Shown: positions 44,757-54,230 of the stretch, piece by piece
Layout of the letters: each line of letters opens with the position of its first letter
Position numbering within the stretch: position 1 is the stretch's first letter
Assembly: GCF_026278245.1 (NCBI RefSeq)
Contig: NZ_CP111079.1
Span: 4,416,501-4,480,500, forward strand
Direction of reading: 5' to 3'
Source: Pontibacter kalidii
Lineage (GTDB): Bacteria > Bacteroidota > Bacteroidia > Cytophagales > Hymenobacteraceae
Length of the DNA: 64,000 bases
Position numbers and translations under genes: made by a program
Notes under the pieces: model-generated
Databases searched by the model: none
Seen by the model: the letters and a program-made list of their open reading frames with translations, nothing else
Told to the model about the DNA's origin: nothing

Positions 44757-47700
44757 CTACTTCCGGATCATAATCTTACGGGTATACACCTGCTCGCCGT
44801 GCAGCAGGCGTACAATATAGAGGCCGTTGGCGTGCTTGCTCAGGTCAAACATACCTTTGTACTGGCCGTTAATTTGCCGCACCGCCGTAGTGTAGAGCTG
44901 TTTGCCCAGCAAGTCTACCACCGTCAGCGTCAGGTTCTCAGGGGAGGAGGTCTCTACCGTAAAGCTGAATTTGCCGTCCTGGCTTGGGTTCGGGAACACC
45001 ATCAGCTCCGGTCCCACGTTACGCTCCGCGCTTTGCACCTCATACCTGTAGGCAAGCGACATCTCCGACACGCAACCGTCTGTAAAAGCAATCACGCTGT
45101 ACTGGCCGTTCAGCGTCGGGGTGAGGCGCTGGCCGGTAGCGCCCTCCAGCGGCGCGCCATCCAGGTACCACTGGTTGCCCACCGGCAGGCTCGAGACAAG
45201 TTCTTTGCCCTCACGCGTTACCTTAGGCTGATCGAGCGGAGTACCTTCCTTTAGCGCTACGGCCACACGCGGGCTCGGGCAGCCGAGGGCGCGCACCTTC
45301 AGGTCGTAGAAGTAATAGTAGTAGCTCGCCCACTCCGAGGTGGCGGTGTTGCCGCTGATGGTAAACACATTCTCTACCCCAAACGGGTAACCTTTTACGC
45401 CCTTGTTGTTGCGGTAGATGGTAGCGCTATCTTCATAAGAAATGGCGATGTTATACATGCCGGCGCGCGGCAGCTCCAGCCCCAGGTAGTAGAGCTGCCC
45501 CTGATCGTTGGGGTCGTCGGGCTGTACCAGTTCTTTTGTTGCTGGTGTGGAGCGGGTGGCGGTAACCCTGAGGACGCGCGAAGAGACCGGAGCGCCGTTC
45601 ATATCATACACTGTAAACGTGATCTTGCCGCTGTGGCCAATGTATAACCGCGCCTGCTCCAGCACCACCGGGGCCTCTGTCGTTACCTGCACATCAGGCG
45701 AAAACTGGTTATAGCCACCTCCCGGAAATTGGTTTTTATCTTTAGGTCCAACAGTGGCCGAGAACTCATCGAAGGCGGCGAAGAGGGTATTGCCTGCCGC
45801 CGAAGCCTGCACCCGCGCCTGGTTGCCTGCCGCCACCGGCGTGGTGCTGGTAGGGGAGGTGTACCAGAAAGGCGTACCGCCGCCCTCGGCCGACAACGTA
45901 TAAACCGGGCTGTCGCCGCACCGGAAAGCCGAGGCAGCTACAGGTGTGGCCGCCTCGCCGGCAACCGTAAACGTATACCCGCGCTGGTTGTTGCCCTCCA
46001 CGGCATCCGAGGCCAGCCCCGATTGCGCCACCAACTCATAGGTAGCACCTGCCTCCGTGGCAAAGGATCTGTCTACAAGCAGCTCCGCCTGTGCAAAGGG
46101 GGGCAGCTCCTTGTCAAAAGTGCCGGTCAGCGTTGTCAGCTCCTGTCCGTTCTTCAGCACTTTTATACTTACCGGGATGTTCTGCTGCGCTGCGGTGCCA
46201 TAGTTCCGGATGGTGATCATCGCGGCCTGCTCCGGCGAGGCACACAGCGCACTGCCCCCAACAGGATGCACAGCGGCTATACTTACATCGCGCTGTGGTC
46301 TCACGAACTGGATGAGGTAATCCTGGGTTTCGCCGCGGCCATAGCTGCTGCAGGCATTTACAGCGGAGGCATCGGTGGATTCCTGCACCACCACACGCAT
46401 CCGTACCTTGTTGCCCGCTACCAGGGTACCCGGTGCCTGTATAGTGGCCGCAAAAGTGCCATTGCCATTGATCATCTCAGATGTAGCGGCCACCTCGCCG
46501 GGGTCCGCAAAACTGCCGTTGCCGTTCCAGTCGATGTATACCTTGGCTATACTGACGGCGGGCGTGCCGCAGCTGCCCAGTTCCAGCTTCAGCTGCTTTG
46601 CCTGGCTTGGCTCCATGGTAAACACTGTGGAGGTGAGGTCGCGGTACGTGGTGCAGTCATCCTTCTGATTTATACTTTGAGTCCCGAAGGTAAGCTTGCT
46701 GATGCGGGCCCCCTGGTTAGAGGTTGGGGCGCTGGCGCAGGCCGCCGTGCCTCCCACACCACTTACCAGCAGCGCGTATGCCTGCGGGCCTTCCTTTAAA
46801 GTGCCTTTATGTTTGATGGTGATGGTATACTTCTTGCCCGGAACGGCATCTGAAATCAGGATCTGCTCCACGTTATCCACCACGTTATCGCCTGGTGTGG
46901 CGGCTGCCTCCGGGGCAGCCGGGTCCAGGGTCCAGGGCAGGTAGTCTTTCCCGTTGCCGGATACACGGACATCGAGGTCGTTTACCAGCCTGGGCGTGCG
47001 GTTATTGAGCGCCTTGGTGCCTGCCGCCGTTACGGTGCCCTTGGGGTCGGTCCAGGAGATGGTGATCTTGAGCGGGCCGTTGCCCGAGGCGGTTACCTCC
47101 AGCGTCTGCGTCTCGCTCTGCTTCAGCGCCCGCTCCTCCAGCAGGTGCGTACCGTTGGTGTTGCTGATCACCTTGGCGGCCAACTCAGCATTCACCAAAC
47201 CCCAACCATAGCGGTAGTCAGGGCCTGCCGTGGCGCCGGCCTCATCGGCGGTATGGATGGCCAGGCCTTTCAGGGTAGCGGCGCGCATGAATTTGCCGGG
47301 GTTCACGTTGGCGTAATGCTCCTGTAGCAGCAGCAGCGTGCCGGATACGTTGGGTGAGGCCATCGAAGTACCGCTTTGCGCCTGATAGCTCCTGTCGTTG
47401 GAGGAGTAGGTGGAGAGCACGTCTATGCCATTGGCAACCACATCCGGCTTGATACGGCCATCATCGGTAGGCCCCCAGGAGCTAAAAGCGGCCATCTTTA
47501 CATCCAGGGGCTGGTTGTACCCATCGGTAACAGCACGTATGGCCCCCACCGTCAGTATGTTTTTGGCCGTGCCGGAGGTGGAGATCACGTCGTAGGCATC
47601 GTTGCTGCTTATACCTGCCGGGCGCGACTTCACGAGCTCAAAGGTGCCGTTGCTGTTGCGCTGAAAGTATGGCTCACCCACCTTCGGGCCGTTTTCCTGG

Positions 47701-48530
47701 CGGTTGTTGCCCGCTGATTTTACGATCAGGTAGTAAGGCGCGTTAAAAGCGATCTCGTCCCAGGTGGCGGCTTCGCTGTTGTAGTATCCGAAGGTGAAAT
47801 CCTCCTCTTTGCTCACGCTGGTGTTGCCCCACCACTCCCAGTAAGGGTCCTCGTCGGTGCCTTTGCGCTCGGAGTTGTAGCGCCAGCCGGCCAGGCTGCC
47901 GTAAGAGTGGTTGGAGAGCAGCAGGTCTTTCGCCGCCTCGGCCATCTCCGCGTTATCCCCGTTAAAATCATAGGCTAGCAACGATTTATAGCCGTAGGCC
48001 ATCCCCTTCGCCAGCGGGTTGATGCCACTGGCTATCATGGTGCCGGCTACGTGCGAGGCGTGCTCGCTTTCCTTGGTGGGATTGTCTTTCTGGATAACAC
48101 GGCCAGTCAGTTCCTGATGCGAGGCGCGCACACGGCCACCGTCCCAGATGGCCAACTTATTGGTTAAGTTGCTGCTACTGCCGCTCAGGCTAAGGCCCAG
48201 TGAGCCGCCGGCCCAGAGCTGGTCTACCCTTGTAGTGGAGGCGGAGCTGGTGTTGTTATAGGTGATGTAGTAGACGGGCATGCCGGTCTCATCCAGCCCC
48301 TGCAGCGAGATGACGGTCCCGTCTTTATACTGCTTCTCGATAACCCAGCCATACTTCTCAGCTAGTGCCAGCGCCTTTCCCCGGCTGGCCTGGTAATTCT
48401 TCTCTGCGGCAGAGGCAATGCGCTGCAGCTCCTGCGTGTTGGTACGGTCAGGGGTAAGGCCACGCTGGGCAAAGGCCGTAGTGCCTGTAAACAGGCCCAG
48501 CGTAACAAGCCAAAGGCTCAGTCCTCTCAT
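44757..48530 (-). CDS. Secreted S8 subtilase with GEVED and T9SS sorting domains
   Basis: A 1257-residue secreted serine protease. Signal peptide (LVTLGLFTGTTAFAQ); S8 domain with Asp in LAIWDGGRV, His in HASHVAGTMIA and Ser in SGTSMASPNVSG; a C-terminal pro-convertase-like/beta region; a GEVED domain (IDWNGNGSFADPGEVA); CARDB-like repeats; and a type A T9SS sorting domain at the end (VFPNPSQDGKFSF to YTRKIMIRK). The sorting domain directs export through the type IX system, with the enzyme shed or anchored at the surface. Confidence 0.93.
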   Translation of the reverse strand: MRGLSLWLVTLGLFTGTTAFAQRGLTPDRTNTQELQRIASAAEKNYQASRGKALALAEKYGWVIEKQYKDGTVISLQGLDETGMPVYYITYNNTSSASTTRVDQLWAGGSLGLSLSGSSSNLTNKLAIWDGGRVRASHQELTGRVIQKDNPTKESEHASHVAGTMIASGINPLAKGMAYGYKSLLAYDFNGDNAEMAEAAKDLLLSNHSYGSLAGWRYNSERKGTDEDPYWEWWGNTSVSKEEDFTFGYYNSEAATWDEIAFNAPYYLIVKSAGNNRQENGPKVGEPYFQRNSNGTFELVKSRPAGISSNDAYDVISTSGTAKNILTVGAIRAVTDGYNQPLDVKMAAFSSWGPTDDGRIKPDVVANGIDVLSTYSSNDRSYQAQSGTSMASPNVSGTLLLLQEHYANVNPGKFMRAATLKGLAIHTADEAGATAGPDYRYGWGLVNAELAAKVISNTNGTHLLEERALKQSETQTLEVTASGNGPLKITISWTDPKGTVTAAGTKALNNRTPRLVNDLDVRVSGNGKDYLPWTLDPAAPEAAATPGDNVVDNVEQILISDAVPGKKYTITIKHKGTLKEGPQAYALLVSGVGGTAACASAPTSNQGARISKLTFGTQSINQKDDCTTYRDLTSTVFTMEPSQAKQLKLELGSCGTPAVSIAKVYIDWNGNGSFADPGEVAATSEMINGNGTFAATIQAPGTLVAGNKVRMRVVVQESTDASAVNACSSYGRGETQDYLIQFVRPQRDVSIAAVHPVGGSALCASPEQAAMITIRNYGTAAQQNIPVSIKVLKNGQELTTLTGTFDKELPPFAQAELLVDRSFATEAGATYELVAQSGLASDAVEGNNQRGYTFTVAGEAATPVAASAFRCGDSPVYTLSAEGGGTPFWYTSPTSTTPVAAGNQARVQASAAGNTLFAAFDEFSATVGPKDKNQFPGGGYNQFSPDVQVTTEAPVVLEQARLYIGHSGKITFTVYDMNGAPVSSRVLRVTATRSTPATKELVQPDDPNDQGQLYYLGLELPRAGMYNIAISYEDSATIYRNNKGVKGYPFGVENVFTISGNTATSEWASYYYYFYDLKVRALGCPSPRVAVALKEGTPLDQPKVTREGKELVSSLPVGNQWYLDGAPLEGATGQRLTPTLNGQYSVIAFTDGCVSEMSLAYRYEVQSAERNVGPELMVFPNPSQDGKFSFTVETSSPENLTLTVVDLLGKQLYTTAVRQINGQYKGMFDLSKHANGLYIVRLLHGEQVYTRKIMIRK

Positions 48531-49577
48531 ATAAATATAGCAGGGTAAAGATGTTCCATTCTAAAGTTAGTATAAATCAGGATAAAGACAAAGTGGTTCT
48601 TGTGTTAGGGGAAGACAAGAATTTATTGAAGTTCTGTTTTTATAATACGTAGTGGGGCTAGTTTATACTTTCGTAGCCGCTGCTTTATTTAACTAATATT
48701 AAGTAGGCTATACTTCCAGACTTGGGCTATGCTTTTATACTTGTCTGCATCGGGATTTACGAGATGAAGGGATGAGCAGGATTTTATACTTCAGCTATAC
48801 TTCATACTTCCGCTGGCGCGGGCTTGCAGCCCGTGTCTTATTATTCGTTGGGTTTGCAACCCGACTGGCTTGGAAAGACATTCTTGTACTTTGGCAATAT
48901 TTCATACTTCCCGCTGTTTCGGACATCCGTGTCCGGAACCCCTCTGCTGCGAATCTCCGGTTCCACGTGAGCCACACGATTATACTTGCTGGTTTATACT
49001 TTCCTCGCCTCCGCTACGCGCAACCTGATACAAGCTATACTTGCTAGCTGCTGCTTCCTGTAACTGGAAGCAAGCTATACTTGCTAGCCGCTGTTCATCC
49101 TAGGCTTTACAACCAACTTGTTCCATAGTATACTTTCTGCTCTCCAGCCCGAGAGGGCTCGTCCTGGGGCATCGCGCTGTGTACATTTCCTTTGCTTGAC
49201 CTGCGGTCTCCGCAATTTCGCTAAAGCGAAACCGTAAATCTACAAGGCGCTCTACCCAAGGACTGGGATCAGATTCGATAGCCGCGGCTTTGCAAATTGA
49301 ACCAAGTCCCCCTTTGAGGGGGGCAGGGGGATGTTAATCGTATACTGAACAATTCCCTTCCTTGGAGGGGCTAGGGGTAGGTTCATACTTCTGTAGGGAC
49401 AGGTCGCGACCTTTCCGCGCGATAGCGCCTGCTATGAAACTTATACTTTGGTAGAAGCCATTACAGACCCCCTCCCCTGTTCTTAGGAGAGGGCCGGGGT
49501 GAGGGGAATCTCACTCAAACAAAAAAGCGCACCAGCCATGGCCGGTGCGCTTCCTTAAAGTATAAAATTTATACGTG
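48531..49577. repeat. Mosaic intergenic repeat block 6
   Basis: About 1.05 kb without a gene. It contains TATACTT-rich sequence (48660-48800), a paired-palindrome module (about 48811-48870: CTGGCGCGGGCTTGCAGC, GGGTTTGCAACCCGAC), a variant GTTTCGGACATCCGTGTCCGGAAC-like palindrome near 48918, and a reverse core module (49071-49266). It closes with CCCCTTTGAGGGGGG-, CCTTGGAGGGG- and CCCTCCCCTGTTCTTAGG-type modules up to 49505, followed by the hemB terminator. Confidence 0.75.
49521..49552 (-). terminator. hemB terminator
   Basis: AAGCGCACC (49525-49533) pairs with GGTGCGCTT (49544-49552); inner GC/GC; six-T run on the minus strand. Confidence 0.88.
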
Positions 49578-50549
49578 CTATCGCTTCTGATACTGCGCGA
49601 ACTCTTTGGCGAAGTAGGACAGGATGATGTCGGCACCGGCGCGCTTTATACTTAGCAGGCTCTCCAGCATCGCTTTCTCCCCGTCGATCCAGCCTTTTTG
49701 GGCGGCGGCCTTTACCATGGCGTACTCTCCGCTCACGTTATAGGCGGCAATGGGCAGGTGCGAGTTCTCACGCAGCGATTTGATGATATCCAGGTAGGCC
49801 AGGGCTGGCTTCACCATCAGGTAGTCTGCGCCTTCGGCAATATCGAGCTCGGCCTCCAGTAGGGCTTCGCGGGTGTTGGCCGGGTTCATCTGGTAGGTTT
49901 TCTTGTCGCCCATTTTAGGCGCAGAGCTTAGGGCATCTCGGAACGGGCCGTAGAAGGCGCTGGCATACTTGGCAGTATAGCTCATAATGCCTACTTTCTG
50001 GTAACCGTTCTCGTCCAGCACATGGCGGAGGTGCGCCACGCGGCCATCCATCATATCCGAAGGAGCTACCACATCGGCACCGGCCTGCGCTTGGGCCAGG
50101 GCCATTTTACCCAGCACCTCCAATGTCTCGTCGTTCAGGATTTCCCCGTTCTCCACAATGCCGTCGTGTCCGTCGGAGCTGTAAGGGTCCATGGCTACGT
50201 CTGAAAAGATCGCCACATCCGGGAAGTTCTTCTTTATCTCACGGATGGCGTTGGCGTAGAGGCCGTCGGGGTTATGGCTCTCGGAGGCATACTTATCTTT
50301 AAGCTGATCCGGTATACTTGGGAAAGGCGCAAAGGCTTTCACGCCCAGCTCCACGCAGGAAGCGATCTCGTCCTGCAGCGTGTCTATGGAAAAGCGGTTA
50401 ATCCCCGGCATGGAGCCGACTTCAACCCGCTGGTTCTGCCCCTCGATAACGAAGAGCGGAAGTATAAAATCGTTTACATGGAGTGTTGTTTCCTGCACCA
50501 GGTTACGAATAGCTTCGGTCTGGCGGTTTCGTCTTGGTCTTCTGAGCAT
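49578..50549 (-). CDS. hemB: Delta-aminolevulinic acid dehydratase (porphobilinogen synthase)
   Basis: A 323-residue enzyme that condenses two aminolevulinates to porphobilinogen in haem biosynthesis. Schiff-base lysines lie in SYTAKYASAFYGPFRDA and MVKPALAYLDII; the metal-site region is SDVAMDPYSSDGHDGIVENG. The usual bacterial Cys ligands are replaced by Asp/Ser-type residues there, indicating a magnesium-type enzyme. A -7 box lies at 50593-50600; single gene. One Ser-Ile pair (LLSIKR) is encoded AGT ATA. Confidence 0.97.
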   Translation of the reverse strand: MLRRPRRNRQTEAIRNLVQETTLHVNDFILPLFVIEGQNQRVEVGSMPGINRFSIDTLQDEIASCVELGVKAFAPFPSIPDQLKDKYASESHNPDGLYANAIREIKKNFPDVAIFSDVAMDPYSSDGHDGIVENGEILNDETLEVLGKMALAQAQAGADVVAPSDMMDGRVAHLRHVLDENGYQKVGIMSYTAKYASAFYGPFRDALSSAPKMGDKKTYQMNPANTREALLEAELDIAEGADYLMVKPALAYLDIIKSLRENSHLPIAAYNVSGEYAMVKAAAQKGWIDGEKAMLESLLSIKRAGADIILSYFAKEFAQYQKR

Positions 50550-50592
50550 ATCTATGAATTTTTACAGAAAAGCGTTCTTTCTTTTGTCTCTG

Positions 50593-50600
50593 CAAAGGTA
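50593..50600 (-). promoter_or_regulatory. hemB -7 box
   Basis: TACCTTTG on the minus strand, 43 bases before the hemB ATG. Confidence 0.5.
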
Positions 50601-50665
50601 CGGCTTAAATGGCAGAAAAGCCGAGTGTCTGTAGGGCTAGCACAGATGTATGGCGGACAGGGATG

Positions 50666-50695
50666 AAAAAAAGAGACGCAGCAACCTGCGTCTCT
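50666..50695 (-). terminator. Serine dehydratase terminator
   Basis: AGAGACGCAG (50672-50681) pairs with CTGCGTCTCT (50686-50695), T-run on the minus strand. Confidence 0.85.
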
Positions 50696-50742
50696 CCTTA
50701 ACCGCGCTGCGAGAGCATCATGTTATGAAATTGCCCCTCTGG

Positions 50743-51651
50743 CTACTCCTGCTCGTCCTCGTCCGGCAGGATCTCCACATCCTGCACCAGCACGAAGTTT
50801 TCGATCTCGCGGGCTCTTGGGGTGTTGGCCAGACCACCCTCGGCAGTCTCTTTATACTTGCGCTCCATACTTTCGCCTACCTCGCCGAGAGCCGCCACAC
50901 ATTGGTCTACCGGTATCACCGGGTCTACGCCGGCAATGGCGAGCTGTGCCGACGAGAACGCAATGGCTGCTGCGCTGGCGTTTCGCACAATGCACGGCAC
51001 CTCCACCAGTCCGGCTACCGGGTCGCACACCAGGCCCAGCATGCACTGGATGGTAATGGCCACGGCATTGAATATCTGCGGCACATCACCGCCGAGGCAA
51101 TAGACAATACCACCTGCGGCCATGGCGGCAGCGCTGCCTGTTTCGGCCTGGCAGCCGCCCACGGCTCCGGCCAGCGATGCGTTTTGCTCAATAATCAGGG
51201 CGATACCGGCTGCCACCAGCAGGGCCTCATGAATCTTTCTGTCCTCCAGGCCATGCAGTTCTTGCAGCGTGGTGAGCGTGCCCGGAAGTATGCCCGAGGC
51301 TCCGGCCGTTGGTGCGGCCACGACGCGGCCCATGCAGGAGTTCACCTCCTTGGCGCCCAGCGCCCGCGACACCAGCATCTGAAACTCCGGCGAGAGCACC
51401 GTTACCGGCGATCTGGCTACCTTTTTGGCCCCGTTGTTCACCATGCCCGAGCGCGACTTCATGTCTTCGTTGAGGCCGGTCTGTACGGCATCCTTCATCA
51501 CCTCGTATGCTTTGGCGATGTTCTCCCAGATAAACTCCTCGGTGCGGCCTTTCTGCTCAATCTCGTACTCGAGCACAGGCTGGTATAACGGTTCGCCGGT
51601 TTCAGCGCAGTGCTTTTGCCAGCTCTTAAAATCAGTGAATAGTAATGACAT
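50743..51651 (-). CDS. sdaAA: L-serine ammonia-lyase, iron-sulfur-dependent, alpha subunit
   Basis: A 302-residue [4Fe-4S] enzyme part that deaminates serine to pyruvate. The cluster cysteines are present: NSCMGRVVAAPTAG, AVGGCQAETGSA and CDPVAGLVEVPC. Length equals an alpha subunit alone; the beta subunit gene, often adjacent, is not seen on either side. The acidic C-terminus (VEILPDEDEQE) is an extra. A possible -7 box (TATCTTTG on the minus strand) lies at 51737-51744. Confidence 0.92.
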   Translation of the reverse strand: MSLLFTDFKSWQKHCAETGEPLYQPVLEYEIEQKGRTEEFIWENIAKAYEVMKDAVQTGLNEDMKSRSGMVNNGAKKVARSPVTVLSPEFQMLVSRALGAKEVNSCMGRVVAAPTAGASGILPGTLTTLQELHGLEDRKIHEALLVAAGIALIIEQNASLAGAVGGCQAETGSAAAMAAGGIVYCLGGDVPQIFNAVAITIQCMLGLVCDPVAGLVEVPCIVRNASAAAIAFSSAQLAIAGVDPVIPVDQCVAALGEVGESMERKYKETAEGGLANTPRAREIENFVLVQDVEILPDEDEQE

Positions 51652-51736
51652 CGTTTTAATTCCTTCTAAGTATAGTATGTGCGCCGTATCAGGTAACTTC
51701 CAATAGGTGCGGCGCTGTATACAAGTATACGTGTTT

Positions 51737-51744
51737 CAAAGATA
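51737..51744 (-). promoter_or_regulatory. Serine dehydratase -7 box
   Basis: TATCTTTG on the minus strand, exact TAnnTTTG, giving a leader of roughly 80 bases. Confidence 0.45.
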
Positions 51745-51840
51745 ACAAACCTGGCTGCGGTAATCGTTCTTTCGCGTACTTCTATTCTAACGCCAAACTC
51801 CGGCAAGTATGGCTCGTTCAAAAGAATAAAAACCATTTTT

Positions 51841-52989
51841 ATGCCTGCACTAACCCCTGATCTAAAAGACAAGCTGCTAACTGCCCTGGAGCAGGTGGAG
51901 CACCGCCTCTCGATGGCGAAGTTTAAGGTAAAAGACTCCCTGAACCTGTTGGAGCCCATCAACATTATGCCTTACTACGGCTTTGGCAACAAGCACTACG
52001 TGTACGTAAAAGGGCGGGTGCTGGAAGACGAAAAGGTAAAGCAACCCAAAGCAGGCGACAGCGTGCTGACCCATCTGAAGGACACTTATAAGCGTTTTGA
52101 GTCGGATGAGATACCGGGCGTGCGGGTGAAAGCCAGCTTTGCCGGGCAGGAGGTGGAGGTAGTGACGGATGAAGAAGGGTATTTTGACGTGGAGTTCCGG
52201 CCCGATACTGCCATTGACTACAGCACCACCGGCAACAAGATAAAGCTGCAACTGCTGGACCCCAAGACCGAAAAAGACCGGCTGGAGGCAGAGGCGTACG
52301 TGTTTGCGCCAGGCACCGAGGTAGAGTTCGGCATCATCTCCGATATAGACGACACAGTGCTGGTATCCAACATCAAGGACTTTGTGGGGCGGCTCAGGCT
52401 GACGCTAATGAAAAATGCCACCGAGCGCAGCCCGTTTCCGGGAGTGGCCGGCTTCTTCCGGGCCTTGTGCAAGGGCAGCGACGGCAAAGGGCGGAACCCG
52501 CTCTTTTACGTATCGGGCAGCGAGTGGAACCTGTACGACCTGCTGATCAGCTTTTTCCACTCGCACGACATCCCCGAAGGACCGCTGCTGCTGCGCGACA
52601 AAGGCACCCGCCTGGACAGGGGCGACTTTGAGACCAGCGAGGAAGAGTATAAGCTCGAGAAAATACGCCACATCCTCGACACCTTTCCATACCTCAGGTT
52701 CATTTGCCTCGGCGACAGCGGGGAGCACGACCCGGAGATATACCAGAAGGTGGTGCAGGAGTACCCGGGGCGCGTTCTGGGTATTTATATCCGGGATGTG
52801 ACGCCGGACGGGCGCGACAAAGAAGTAAGAAGTATAGCCGAACAGGTAAAGGCGCAGGGCGTGGAAATGGAGTTGGTGGAGGAGACACTCACTGCAGCCA
52901 AACACGCCGTGAAAATGGGCTGGATAAACGAGGAGCAGCTGGAGGACGTAAGGCAGGCATGTGAGGCGGATGAAGGGCAGGAGAACTGA
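51841..52989 (+). CDS. App1-like phosphatase (DUF2183)
   Basis: A 382-residue protein of the App1/DUF2183 family (phosphatidate phosphatase APP1-like, HAD superfamily). An N-terminal beta domain is followed by a catalytic half with ISDIDDTVLVSN (DxDxT/V nucleophile motif), PLFYVSGSEWNLYDLL, and FICLGDSGEHDPEIY (HAD motif 4-like). Phosphatidate as substrate is inferred from the yeast enzyme. Acylphosphatase follows 27 bases downstream, likely co-transcribed. Confidence 0.88.
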   Translation: MPALTPDLKDKLLTALEQVEHRLSMAKFKVKDSLNLLEPINIMPYYGFGNKHYVYVKGRVLEDEKVKQPKAGDSVLTHLKDTYKRFESDEIPGVRVKASFAGQEVEVVTDEEGYFDVEFRPDTAIDYSTTGNKIKLQLLDPKTEKDRLEAEAYVFAPGTEVEFGIISDIDDTVLVSNIKDFVGRLRLTLMKNATERSPFPGVAGFFRALCKGSDGKGRNPLFYVSGSEWNLYDLLISFFHSHDIPEGPLLLRDKGTRLDRGDFETSEEEYKLEKIRHILDTFPYLRFICLGDSGEHDPEIYQKVVQEYPGRVLGIYIRDVTPDGRDKEVRSIAEQVKAQGVEMELVEETLTAAKHAVKMGWINEEQLEDVRQACEADEGQEN

Positions 52990-53016
52990 TTAAACCGCAC
53001 AGACGATACTTGTACT

Positions 53017-53301
53017 ATGGAGAAAGATAAAAAACGCGTAGCCATGCGCGTGCATGGCAAGGTGCAGGGGGTATTCTTCAGGGCCAGCACCCAGGAGAAG
53101 GCGCAGGAACTCGGCCTTTCGGGCTTTGTGCAGAACGAGCCCGACGGCACGGTATACTTAGAGGCCGAAGGAGACGCCGAAGCCCTGAAGCAACTGGAGC
53201 AGTGGGCACATGATGGTCCCCGCCGCGCCAAGGTGGAGAAAGTGGAGGTGGAGGAGAAGCAGGAACTGCAGGGGTTTGAAAAGTTTGAGCAGCGGCGGTA
53301 G
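53017..53301 (+). CDS. acyP: Acylphosphatase
   Basis: A 94-residue enzyme that hydrolyses carboxyl-phosphate anhydrides. HGKVQGVFFRASTQEKA carries the phosphate-binding Arg and GLSGFVQNEPDGTV the catalytic Asn. Normal length with a short charged C-terminal extension. Second gene of an apparent two-gene unit with the App1-like gene. Confidence 0.95.
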   Translation: MEKDKKRVAMRVHGKVQGVFFRASTQEKAQELGLSGFVQNEPDGTVYLEAEGDAEALKQLEQWAHDGPRRAKVEKVEVEEKQELQGFEKFEQRR

Positions 53302-53361
53302 GGGGGAGTGTTGTCATATAAATAACTACATTTACTAGCGCAACAACCAAGTATAACCCCG

Positions 53362-54225
53362 ATGGCAGAACGTATTTTTGGGCATATACCTAATGTTTAT
53401 GAAGGTGATGTATTCGAAAGCAGATTGATACTTTCACATAATAAAGTTCATAGGCCCACCCAGGCAGGTATAAGTGGTTCTCAAAAAGAAGGTGCAGATT
53501 CTATCGTACTGTCTGGTGGTTATGAAGATGATCAAGATTTAGGAGATGTGATCATTTATACTGGTCATGGCGGCAGAGATCATAACTCAAAGAAGCAAAT
53601 AACAGATCAAACTCTATCAGATAAAAATTTAGCCTTAGCGCTTAACTGCCAAAATGGTTTGCCTGTTAGAGTGATTAGAGGTGCAAACCATAAATCTAAA
53701 TTCTCTCCTGAATATGGCTATAGATATGATGGTCTTTATAAAGTGGTTAAATACTGGAAGAAGAAAGGGAAGTCTGGCTTCAATGTATGGTTGTTCCGCC
53801 TCGAAAAGGTAGATACGGACAATCGATTTGGTTTTGAGGTAAAAGAAGAAACTCCAGGATATTCAAAGACAAGCAGAACAGCTGTTACACAACAGAGAAT
53901 CAACCGCGACTATAGCCTGACGATAAAAGTGAAGGAGATCTATAACTCTCACTGTCAGGTTTGTAATGTTAAACTCTACACAAGCGCTGGCTTTTATGCT
54001 GAAGCTGCACATATAAAGCCACTTGGTAAGCCACATAATGGGCCAGATACCTTAGATAATTTGCTCTGCTTATGCCCAAACCATCATGTAATGTTTGATT
54101 TTGGAGGATTCACCATTAACGATGATTTTAGTCTGACTGGTTTAGAAGGTGAATTAAATATAAATACCGAACACAAGATCAATAAGGAGTTTATCAGGTA
54201 CCATCGAGAGCATTTTGCCATTTAA
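53362..54225 (+). CDS. SRA-HNH modification-dependent endonuclease
   Basis: A 287-residue fusion of an N-terminal SRA/YDG domain (about 1-160: VLSGGYEDDQDLGDVIIYTG, then GHGGRD) and a C-terminal HNH nuclease (about 190-250). The nuclease has CxxC (C198, C201), H217 in AAHIKP, N233, and CPNHH (C238, H241/H242). SRA domains flip modified cytosine; SRA-HNH fusions are type IV-like enzymes that cut 5-methyl- or 5-hydroxymethylcytosine-containing DNA. The gene is AT-rich compared with both neighbours, suggesting acquisition. A TACATTTA near-match to the -7 box lies at about 53327. The modification it reads is inference. Confidence 0.88.
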   Translation: MAERIFGHIPNVYEGDVFESRLILSHNKVHRPTQAGISGSQKEGADSIVLSGGYEDDQDLGDVIIYTGHGGRDHNSKKQITDQTLSDKNLALALNCQNGLPVRVIRGANHKSKFSPEYGYRYDGLYKVVKYWKKKGKSGFNVWLFRLEKVDTDNRFGFEVKEETPGYSKTSRTAVTQQRINRDYSLTIKVKEIYNSHCQVCNVKLYTSAGFYAEAAHIKPLGKPHNGPDTLDNLLCLCPNHHVMFDFGGFTINDDFSLTGLEGELNINTEHKINKEFIRYHREHFAI

Positions 54226-54230
54226 CCCCC

